Position numbers and translations under genes: made by a program | Source: an uncultured Pelosinus sp. | GTDB taxonomy: Bacteria; Bacillota; Negativicutes; Sporomusales; Acetonemataceae | Direction: 5' to 3' | Assembly: GCA_900542835.1 (NCBI GenBank) | Contig: UQPB01000066.1 | Location: 1-12,733, forward strand | DNA: 12,733 nucleotides | The notes under the pieces: model-generated | What the model saw: the letters and a program-made list of their open reading frames with translations, nothing else | What the model was told of the DNA's origin: nothing | The model's database searches: none | Shown: positions 7,319 to 12,733 of the stretch, piece by piece | Numbering within the stretch: position 1 is the first letter of the stretch | How the letters are laid out: every line of letters starts with the position of its first letter

Positions 7319-9007
7319 CTACACCCTGAAGCGGCGAATAATTTCATTCAATTCGGCCGCCATATGGGCTAAGGCCTGACTGGAAGAGGCGATTTCCTGC
7401 ATGGACGCGGACTGTTCTTCCGCCGCGGCGGAAATGGTCTGGGTATTGCCGGCAGTATCGGCGGCAATGGTTTTGACGCTGTCTACCGCGTGAATGACCT
7501 GGTCGCTGGAGGCGGAAAGCTGTTCGGAGGTGGCGCTGATTTCCTGAATCTGCGTGTTCAACTCCTGAACCATGGCGGCAATTTTATTGAATTGATCACC
7601 GGTAGCGGCGATTACCTCGGTGCCGCGGCTGACTTCGCCGGTACCTTGCTCCATTGTCGTCACCGCCGATTGTGTATCTGCCTGAATCTCGCGAATGATA
7701 TCAGCAATCTTCTGGGCCGCTTCGTGCGACTGTTCGGCCAGCTTCCTCACCTCGTCGGCGACGACCGCGAAGCCGCGTCCCTGCTCGCCGGCACGGGCCG
7801 CTTCAATGGCGGCGTTTAGTGCCAGCAGATTGGTTTGCCCGGCAAGGCCGCTGATCACATCGACAATCTCGCCGATTTGCTGCGAACTGGCTCCCAGCGT
7901 TTCGACGACCTTGGCCGACTGGGCGACGCAATCGCTGATTGTCCGCATTTGATTGGTTGCCCGCTGTACGGCAGTGCCGCCTTCCGCGGCGGCACGGGCC
8001 GTTTCGCCCGATTGCATGGAGACATTATTGGCGTTCTCGGCAACATGATTGATTGCCGTAGTCATTTCGTTGACCACAGACACGGCCTGATCCACTGCCG
8101 TCACCTGGCTGCCGGCGCCGACGGCGACCTGGGTAATGGTTTCGGCTACCTGACCGGCTGCCTGAGCCGACTGGTCGGAACTGGCGGTCAACTGTTCGCT
8201 GGCTGCCGATACCTGTTCTACCGATTTGGCTACCTGGGTGATCAGGTGGCGCAGCTTATCCGTCATCTGTGTAAACGACTTCAGCATGTCGCCGATTTCA
8301 TCGTTGCCGCGATAGCTTATCGACTGTGCCCGCAAGTCGCCGTCAGCAATGGTTTGGGCTGCATTCGCCACTTGCCCAAGCGGGCGGGAAATGCGCCTGG
8401 AGAGTAAAAACGCCAGGATGCAGGCAATAATAAAAATGATAATGCTGAGGATGCCCACCATCCGCTGAATCGTGTCGCCGGCGTCGATGTTTTCATTGGT
8501 CCGCTGCTCCATCCGTTCAGTTAAGAAGCTTACCACTTCTTTCATCGTCTGGTCGGCTGCCTCCACCTTGACTCTGGCCGCGGCGACAAATTGCAGAGCG
8601 TCAGCCTGGCCTTTGGTCTTGCGGATGAATACGCCCTGATCGGAGATCTGATGGTAATCGGCCAGCACTGTCTTCAGACGGCCGACCTTTTCCTTGCCTT
8701 CCGGCGTGATCAGCCGTTTTTCCAGACTGCCGACGGTATCGGCCATTCGCATCCGGGAAGCGTTGTAGTCCTGGACATACACTTCATTGCCGGTTAAGAT
8801 ATAGCCGCGCACCAGGGCTGCCTGATTATTCAGTTCGATATGAAGGTCCTTTACCTCGACCACCAGCGGAACGCTGCGATTGATGACGCCGTCGTATCCG
8901 GCCTGAATGGTGTCGATTTGGGTGTAGGTATAGAGACTGAGTCCTGAAAAGGCGGCTACAATCACCATACATACCGCCAGAATCTGAGTACCGATTGTTA
9001 CACGCAT
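7319..9007 (-). CDS. Methyl-accepting chemotaxis protein
   Basis: A membrane chemoreceptor of 562 residues that would signal through CheW and CheA. Order of parts: transmembrane helix at about 8-28; an extracytoplasmic four-helix-bundle sensor (4HB_MCP-like), with the usual LHIELNNQAALVRGYILTG stretch near 55-73; a second transmembrane helix at about 183-203; HAMP at about 204-256 (SRRISRPLGQ... GDLRAQ); then a long coiled-coil methylation and signalling domain. The conserved tip GQTNLLALNAAIEAARAGE (E402), followed by GRGFAVVADEVRKLAEQS, is intact. The protein ends in FRRFRV without a CheR-docking pentapeptide. ATG 9007 is preceded by GGGGAGGA at good spacing. No che genes are nearby, so it is an orphan receptor. 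A Spo0A-box-like site lies upstream. The ligand cannot be read from the sequence. Confidence 0.95.
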   Translation of the reverse strand: MRVTIGTQILAVCMVIVAAFSGLSLYTYTQIDTIQAGYDGVINRSVPLVVEVKDLHIELNNQAALVRGYILTGNEVYVQDYNASRMRMADTVGSLEKRLITPEGKEKVGRLKTVLADYHQISDQGVFIRKTKGQADALQFVAAARVKVEAADQTMKEVVSFLTERMEQRTNENIDAGDTIQRMVGILSIIIFIIACILAFLLSRRISRPLGQVANAAQTIADGDLRAQSISYRGNDEIGDMLKSFTQMTDKLRHLITQVAKSVEQVSAASEQLTASSDQSAQAAGQVAETITQVAVGAGSQVTAVDQAVSVVNEMTTAINHVAENANNVSMQSGETARAAAEGGTAVQRATNQMRTISDCVAQSAKVVETLGASSQQIGEIVDVISGLAGQTNLLALNAAIEAARAGEQGRGFAVVADEVRKLAEQSHEAAQKIADIIREIQADTQSAVTTMEQGTGEVSRGTEVIAATGDQFNKIAAMVQELNTQIQEISATSEQLSASSDQVIHAVDSVKTIAADTAGNTQTISAAAEEQSASMQEIASSSQALAHMAAELNEIIRRFRV

Positions 9008-9043
9008 AAGTTTCCTCCCCGTCCATTCCCCTTTTTAAATTAC

Positions 9044-9099
9044 ATAATATCTCTAAATCTATATACACAATATTTCGACATAAAAAAGGAAAATCCTGC
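9044..9099 (-). promoter_or_regulatory. Candidate Spo0A-controlled promoter of the chemoreceptor
   Basis: Reading the - strand: AGGATTTTCCT (complement of 9087-9097), then a T-rich spacer, then TGTCGAA (complement of 9074-9080), then 24 bases to TATTAT (complement of 9044-9049). TGTCGAA is a perfect match to the published 0A-box core bound by Spo0A. TATTAT matches five of six sigma-A -10 positions. This places the box at about -37 to -43, where Spo0A contacts sigma-A polymerase at activated promoters. The AGGATTTTCCT dyad is an extra element whose binding factor I do not know. Confidence 0.5.
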
Positions 9100-9117
9100 T
9101 TTATTTGGGAGCCGCTA

Positions 9118-9151
9118 TTGACTGAAAGCAACAAAGCTGGAATTTTGTTGC
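9118..9151 (+). promoter_or_regulatory. Possible promoter and operator of the PAS-GGDEF gene
   Basis: TTGACT (9118-9123) is a good -35 match. AATTTT 17 bases further on is only a weak -10. An inverted repeat, GCAACAAA (9128-9135) and TTTGTTGC (9144-9151) with an 8-base gap, covers the spacer and -10 region. Such a dyad is the right size for a dimeric repressor, or it could simply be a short RNA hairpin in the leader. Support is by eye only. Confidence 0.3.
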
Positions 9152-9280
9152 ATCCGGACGGCTGTTTGCAGGAACCCTTGCCGTAAAGCAGAATATTTCT
9201 TACAGGCCAGATTCCAAAACGGTCTGTTGCAGGTGACCGGCAATATGGCCGGCAATAATGTAGTGACGGAGGCGGTGTAT

Positions 9281-10183
9281 ATGAGTTTTCCGCAAGGGCT
9301 TTGCCGAGACCTGCTGGATCATTTTTACGAAGGGGTCTATTTTCTTGACCTGCATAAGCGGATTGTCTATTGGAATAAAAGCGCCGAGGCGATAACCGGC
9401 TACAGCGGCGAGGCCGCTCATGTCGACTGCAGCAGTGTTCTGGCGCATCTCGGCGAAAACGGCGAACCGCTTTGCGGCAGCCTGTGTCCGGTAACGCAGG
9501 CGCTGGGAGACGGACGCATGCGGGAGGCCGAGGTGTTTTTTCGCCATAAGGCCGGACACCGCATTCCCGTTTCCGTACGCATCATTCCGATCCGGGATGC
9601 TGCAGCGGGAACCATGGCCGGCGTTGTGGAGATCTTTGTCGACAAATCGCCGCACGCGGCCTTGCATCGCGAGCTGGAACAGTTAAAAGACAAGGCCAAT
9701 ATCGACAAGCTTACCGCGCTGTTCGCCCGCGCCTACGGAGAAATCCTGCTGGAGGCAAAGCTGAACGAGTACCACAAGGGGGGGCAGCAAGCGGGAATCC
9801 TGTTCCTTGATATCGATCATTTTAAAACCGTTAATGATATTTACGGGCATGATATCGGCGATCTTGTGTTGAAAATGGTAGCGCGCACGCTTGCCAGCAA
9901 CGTCCGCGCCGGCGATTATGTCATCCGCTGGGGCGGCGAAGAGATGGTAATCGTACTGCCCGGCTGCGGCGACCTGACCGGACTCAGCCGCATCGCTGAT
10001 CAGCTGCGCACCCTTGTGCAGCAGTCGGAGGTTACGGTTTTACAGCAGAAAATCGCGGTTACCATCTCGATTGGCGCCACGCTTTTATCCCGGCAGGATA
10101 GTGTCGAAAGCGTGATTAACCGGGCCGATTCCTTGATGTATCAGAGCAAAAGAGCCGGCCGCAACCAGGTAACGGCCGGCTGA
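9281..10183 (+). CDS. PAS-GGDEF protein, probable diguanylate cyclase
   Basis: A soluble 300-residue protein with no membrane segment. An N-terminal PAS domain (about 5-125) includes EGVYFLDLHKRIVYWNKSAEAITGY and a Cys-containing insert with C50, C65 and C69 (LCGSLCPV). A short linker helix leads to a C-terminal GGDEF domain (about 142-300): DKLTALFARAYGE, ILFLDIDHFKTVNDIYGHDIGD, and an active-site loop G218-G-E-E-M222. The usual final Phe is Met. The inhibitory-site motif RAGD (R209 to D212) sits exactly five residues before the loop, so product feedback is expected if it makes cyclic di-GMP. The catalytic acidic residues are present, so activity is likely but not certain. ATG 9281 is preferred because GGAGG lies at 9268-9272; the frame extends upstream to TTG 9227 without support. 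A strong hairpin overlaps the stop codon. Confidence 0.9.
   Translation: MSFPQGLCRDLLDHFYEGVYFLDLHKRIVYWNKSAEAITGYSGEAAHVDCSSVLAHLGENGEPLCGSLCPVTQALGDGRMREAEVFFRHKAGHRIPVSVRIIPIRDAAAGTMAGVVEIFVDKSPHAALHRELEQLKDKANIDKLTALFARAYGEILLEAKLNEYHKGGQQAGILFLDIDHFKTVNDIYGHDIGDLVLKMVARTLASNVRAGDYVIRWGGEEMVIVLPGCGDLTGLSRIADQLRTLVQQSEVTVLQQKIAVTISIGATLLSRQDSVESVINRADSLMYQSKRAGRNQVTAG
10153..10181 (+). other. GC-rich hairpin across the stop of the PAS-GGDEF gene
   Basis: AGCCGGCCG (10153-10161) pairs perfectly with CGGCCGGCT (10173-10181) around an 11-base loop. The last base of the stem is the first base of the TGA stop. No T run follows, so it is not a typical terminator. It may protect the mRNA 3' end or slow ribosomes near the stop. 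Confidence 0.5.
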
Positions 10184-10214
10184 CCGGTGCAGACGGCCGC
10201 GTACGAAAAACGCA

Positions 10215-10252
10215 GAAGCAGCCTGCATTGCTGTAAATGCTGAGGCTGCTTC
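10215..10252. terminator. Terminator between PAS-GGDEF gene and sigma factor gene
   Basis: GAAGCAGCCT (10215-10224) pairs perfectly with AGGCTGCTTC (10243-10252). GCAT (10225-10228) and ATGC (10237-10240) extend the stem past a small bulge. The hairpin lies between two convergent genes. On the - strand a run of five T follows after four bases, so it best serves the sigma factor gene. On the + strand only a weak CTTTG follows. Confidence 0.65.
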
Positions 10253-10260
10253 AAGCTTTG

Positions 10261-10902
10261 TCAACCGGACATGCCAACTTTATAGTCACTGTTTTGCCGC
10301 ACGACATGACGGTCGATTTTTCGTTTGGCGCGTTGAATGGCGTTATCAACTACCTTGGTCGTAATATTTAATTTCCTGGAAATATCCTGTTGTGTATATC
10401 CGCGCATATAGAGTAAAATTGCCTGCCGCTCGTAGTCGGACAAACGGGCTCTGATAAAGCAGTAAAGCGTTTCTTCAAATTCTCTGTCCGCCAGCATGGT
10501 TTCCGGATCATAGGCGTGGCCGGACGCCACCAGGCGGTCAAGCTTTTCCACGCTGCCCTCATGGATAAAGGCCGGCCGCGTGTTCAACGATTCCGCCTCG
10601 TTGACAAGCTTGTTCTTTTTACGGTTGGCACCGGTAACCGCCGTCCGGATCATATTCCGGATATTGCGGCTGGCGACGAAATTGAACGTGTAGCGGTCGG
10701 TCTCGTCATAATGGAGAACAGCCTTGTACAGGCCCAGCAGGCCCCATTGATACAGATCGTCGCGGTCGCCTCCTGGCAGATAATATTTCTTGACGCATGA
10801 CATGATCATGCCATGAAGCTTTTCCGCCAGTTGGTTGAATGAGTTGTTGTCAAGATTGCCATTTTTGTCGAAACAGCACCGCAGCATCCTTGCACCATCC
10901 AT
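10261..10902 (-). CDS. Sigma-70 family factor, SigH (sigma-30) type
   Basis: A 213-residue alternative sigma factor resembling SigH/Spo0H, the early-sporulation sigma factor. Region 2 includes GGDRDDLYQWGLLGLYKAVLHYD (44-66) and the basic segment RNIRNMIRTAVTGANRKKNK (79-98). Region 4 is LSDYERQAILLYMRGYTQQDISRKLNITTKVVDNAIQRAKRKI (154 to about 197), very like the SigH pattern of S-x-x-E-I-A and a D/N-A-x-Q-R-x-K-R-K recognition helix. The usual QEG in region 2 reads QWG. It does not sit in the rpmG-secE-nusG region where the main sigH of Firmicutes is normally found, so it is probably a paralogue with its own regulon. ATG 10902 is used; AGGAT overlaps the start closely, and ATG at codon 6 is an alternative. 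A TATAAT promoter lies about 37 bases upstream. Confidence 0.85.
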   Translation of the reverse strand: MDGARMLRCCFDKNGNLDNNSFNQLAEKLHGMIMSCVKKYYLPGGDRDDLYQWGLLGLYKAVLHYDETDRYTFNFVASRNIRNMIRTAVTGANRKKNKLVNEAESLNTRPAFIHEGSVEKLDRLVASGHAYDPETMLADREFEETLYCFIRARLSDYERQAILLYMRGYTQQDISRKLNITTKVVDNAIQRAKRKIDRHVVRQNSDYKVGMSG

Positions 10903-10938
10903 ATCCTGATTTGGGTAAATAAACCAGATAATAATGTA

Positions 10939-10967
10939 ATTATAGCATGAAATTATGTTGATTAGAA
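10939..10967 (-). promoter_or_regulatory. Sigma-A-like promoter of the SigH-type gene
   Basis: On the - strand, a perfect TATAAT (complement of 10939-10944) lies 17 bases from TTCTAA (complement of 10962-10967), a three-of-six match to the -35 consensus. Transcription would start near 10932, leaving a 5' leader of about 30 bases. The weak -35 suggests that an activator may be needed. Confidence 0.5.
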
Positions 10968-11222
10968 TAGGACTGAAGCCCCGGGCAAACAGGATTTCCC
11001 AGCTAATTTGTAAAATTTAGTTGAATTTTGCCGTAGGCGGTTGGCGTATAAGTCTGTTTTTCAGACCGGACGCAGGCCGCTTTTTTGTCGATTTAAACAA
11101 ACTGAGCGATAAGGACAGCAGGAAAAACGACAAAGACGGAGAGAAATATACAACAGTGCCGGTGCGATGGTTTCTCAAGGGGCAGCACGGCCGATTTATC
11201 AGTGATCAGGAGTAACATATAT
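10968..11222 (+). other. Long leader/intergenic region of the membrane GGDEF gene
   Basis: The gap between the divergent sigma and GGDEF genes is 320 bases. It holds the - strand promoter near the sigma gene, a weak AGGATTTCCC-N9-TGTAAAA sequence at 10991-11016 that resembles the Spo0A-box element upstream of the chemoreceptor, a strong hairpin terminator at 11037-11086, and a purine-rich stretch leading to the ribosome binding site AGGAG at 11208-11212. I could not place a convincing + strand promoter. A 64-codon frame from TTG 11021 to 11215 crosses the terminator, lacks a ribosome binding site, and is not called as a gene. Confidence 0.45.
11037..11086 (+). terminator. Intrinsic terminator in the leader of the membrane GGDEF gene
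   Basis: GCGGTTGGCG (11037-11046) pairs with CGCAGGCCGC (11071-11080): seven Watson-Crick pairs, two G-T wobbles and one mismatch. An inner hairpin, GTCTG/CAGAC, adds to it. Six T follow directly at 11081-11086. This is a classic + strand intrinsic terminator. It sits 136 bases before the ATG of the GGDEF gene with no gene before it, so it either ends a small transcript or acts as a leader attenuator. Confidence 0.65.
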
Positions 11223-12503
11223 ATGACGATGAAAGAACTGCTGCCGAAGCGGCGGAGTAAACGCAAGCGGAAAAGTGATGTAAAACGATGGCGCGGTCTG
11301 CTGGCGCCCTTCTGGCGGATGACAGCCGAAAGCGCCGCGACGCTTGTCCGCAGCACGCCTGCCGGCATACTGCTGCTGGCGGCCGCGGTATTTTATTGGC
11401 AGTCAGCATTGCCGGCCGCGCTGCTGCAGGCGCTGCCGGTACTGTCGTATCTGATTCTTGGGTTTGGCCTGGCGCTTACAGCCGGTTTTGGCCGCGGCCG
11501 CGCGTTTTTTGTTTTGCTCACCCTGTTATTGAGTCAATGGTCGCTGGCTGATTTCCTGCCCGCGCATCTCGAGCCTGCTTTTGTCCGGAATTCGTTATAC
11601 AGCGGCCTCAGCTGGCTGCTGCCGCTGAATATCCTGTTTTATACCCTGGCCGCTGAGCACAGCGTTGTCTCGCCCTGGGGCCGCCGCTGCCTGCTGGCAA
11701 CACTGGGACAGGCGGCAATTTTGACGGGCATGGTATGGACGGGAGATTCGGCAGTGTTTCTTGAGTTTCAACAGCGGTTTCTGCCCTGGAGCAGTCTGCC
11801 GACCACGCTCAGTGATCTTGCGCTGACTGCGTTTGTCGCAGCGGCGCTGGGCGCGGTCACGCTCCGTCGGCCGACGCCGCTGCATTTTAGGCTGTCGATG
11901 CTGGGCGTGACTGCGGCCGTAGCGGCGGCGCATCATCTTTATCCGCTGCCACTGGCGCTGCCGCTGTTTTATGCAGCAGCGGCACTGATGCTTTTGCTGG
12001 CAGTGGTGCAGGATTATTATTTTAAGGCTTATCTGGATGAATTGACCGGTCTGCCATCCCGGCGTTCGCTTAATGAAGCCATGGCGCAGATGGAGGGGGA
12101 CTATGTCGTCGCCATGCTGGATGTAGATTTTTTTAAGCGGTTTAACGATACCTACGGCCATGAGGCCGGCGATGACGTGCTGCGGCTGATTGCCGGTGTG
12201 ATGAAAACCTTTAACGCCGGCAGGCCGTTCCGCTATGGCGGCGAGGAATTCACCTTCCTGCTGCCGGCAACCAGCCTGGAGGAAGCGCTTCCCAAGCTGG
12301 ACGCGCTGCGGGAGAAAATTGCCAAACACAAACTGCTGCTGCGTACAGGCAAACGGGGCGGCAAGCGTACTCTCAGCGTGACTGTCAGCATTGGCGCCGC
12401 TGCGTCATCGCCGCGGCGAGGCTGCTGCGACGATGTGATCAGGGCCGCTGATGCGGCATTGTACCGCGCCAAGGAGAATGGACGCAATTGTGTCAGCCGC
12501 TAG
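11223..12503 (+). CDS. Membrane-bound diguanylate cyclase (GGDEF)
   Basis: A 426-residue inner-membrane protein. Residues 7-24 are strikingly basic (PKRRSKRKRKSDVKRWRG). About eight hydrophobic segments follow between residues 43 and 270, forming a membrane sensor module of no family I recognise. A C-terminal GGDEF domain (about 275-426) carries DELTGLPSRRSLNEAM, AMLDVDFFKRFNDTYGHEAGDDVL, the active-site loop G339-G-E-E-F343, and SVTVSIGAA. It should therefore make cyclic di-GMP from two GTP. The inhibitory RxxD motif expected at 330-333 reads FNAG, so this enzyme probably lacks the usual product inhibition. ATG 11223 is chosen because AGGAG at 11208-11212 is ten bases upstream; the open frame begins at GTG 11202. 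Expression may depend on reading through the leader terminator at 11037-11086. Confidence 0.9.
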   Translation: MTMKELLPKRRSKRKRKSDVKRWRGLLAPFWRMTAESAATLVRSTPAGILLLAAAVFYWQSALPAALLQALPVLSYLILGFGLALTAGFGRGRAFFVLLTLLLSQWSLADFLPAHLEPAFVRNSLYSGLSWLLPLNILFYTLAAEHSVVSPWGRRCLLATLGQAAILTGMVWTGDSAVFLEFQQRFLPWSSLPTTLSDLALTAFVAAALGAVTLRRPTPLHFRLSMLGVTAAVAAAHHLYPLPLALPLFYAAAALMLLLAVVQDYYFKAYLDELTGLPSRRSLNEAMAQMEGDYVVAMLDVDFFKRFNDTYGHEAGDDVLRLIAGVMKTFNAGRPFRYGGEEFTFLLPATSLEEALPKLDALREKIAKHKLLLRTGKRGGKRTLSVTVSIGAAASSPRRGCCDDVIRAADAALYRAKENGRNCVSR

Positions 12504-12641
12504 TGGGATGTCTGTGTTGAAATAAGAGTATGTCCGAATTTTCGACGTCAGCAGTTTTTTTCACGTTGGCATATCACTGGCTGGTATCCTCATGCTTGCA
12601 GCCGCCGCCTGAGAAAGCGGCATTGCCGCGGTAAAAAGCAT

Positions 12642-12681
12642 AAATGGCAAAAGCCTTCCACCCGGAAGGCTTTTGCCATTT
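12642..12681. terminator. Perfect 18-bp hairpin terminator
   Basis: An 18-bp perfect stem (12642-12659 with 12664-12681) is closed by the four-base loop ACCC. The arms carry AAATGGCAAAAGCC at one end and its complement ending GCCATTT at the other, so T runs occur on both strands. It probably ends the GGDEF transcript, about 140 bases after the stop, and may also stop transcription arriving on the - strand. The 140 bases before it and the 52 AT-rich bases after it hold no recognisable gene. Confidence 0.75.
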
Positions 12682-12733
12682 TACAGGTTGTTGAAAAAGT
12701 CATCATAAAAAAAGATCAAAAAAATAGTGGGCG

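Noticed and set aside
7835..8407. 190-codon + strand frame opposite the chemoreceptor gene
   Set aside because: It lies wholly within the conserved HAMP and signalling coding sequence on the other strand and shows only repetitive, low-information composition.
10978..11086. Cyclic di-GMP class I riboswitch in the leader of the GGDEF gene
   Set aside because: Fragments such as GGGCAAAC and GGACGCA resemble parts of the consensus, but the order, spacing and the tetraloop-receptor pairing do not fit.
11021..11215. 64-codon leader peptide before the membrane GGDEF gene
   Set aside because: TTG start without a ribosome binding site, and it spans the terminator hairpin. A regulatory peptide cannot be excluded but is not supported.
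11595..12329. 244-codon - strand frame opposite the membrane GGDEF gene
   Set aside because: A mirror of a hydrophobic coding region: its Gln/Arg-rich translation is what antisense of Leu/Ala-rich codons gives. No start signal.
12682..12733. Insertion-sequence end near the right edge (TTGTTGAAAAAGTC and A runs)
   Set aside because: It resembles the ends of some insertion sequences, but no partner inverted repeat, target duplication or transposase is visible within the window.

Overview
The window looks like chromosomal DNA from a GC-rich, spore-forming Firmicute. My best guess is a diderm Negativicute of the Sporomusaceae type. The grounds are a eukaryotic-type hexokinase in a bacterial operon-like setting, a SigH-family sigma factor, Spo0A-box-like sites, strong AGGAGG-type ribosome binding sites and GC-rich codon use. 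The taxonomic call is inference; no rRNA or tRNA gene is present to anchor it.

Layout. Positions 1-441 hold no convincing gene. They contain two copies (about 93% identical) of a stem-loop module, 218 bp apart. Positions 442-5012 carry three co-directional + strand genes: hexokinase, CCA-adding enzyme with an HD domain (cca), and an exported family 3 glycoside hydrolase of the NagZ type that overlaps cca by 8 bases. A - strand serine hydrolase of the beta-lactamase/AmiE-like type (4969-6549) converges on nagZ and overlaps its 3' end by 44 bases. A DoxX-family membrane protein (6761-7246) is divergent from it; overlapping sigma-A-like promoters can be drawn between them. A two-way terminator closes that block.

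Positions 7319-12503 form a signalling block: a methyl-accepting chemotaxis protein (-), a PAS-GGDEF protein (+), a SigH-like sigma factor (-), and a multi-membrane-span GGDEF protein (+). The genes alternate in direction and sit between two-way hairpin terminators. The final 230 bases hold an 18-bp perfect hairpin and no gene.

How the genes may work together. NagZ and the AmiE-like hydrolase fit a two-enzyme muropeptide-salvage pair outside the cytoplasmic membrane, like NagZ/AmiE of Bacillus subtilis. The second block combines chemosensing, cyclic di-GMP synthesis and an alternative sigma factor, which suggests control of the choice between motile, sessile and sporulating states. Points most worth a second look are the repeated attenuator-like hairpins at the left edge, a strong terminator in the leader of the second GGDEF gene, the Spo0A box upstream of the chemoreceptor, and the three-cysteine PAS domain joined to a GGEEM active site. 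I found no CRISPR array, complete mobile element or obviously new defence system.
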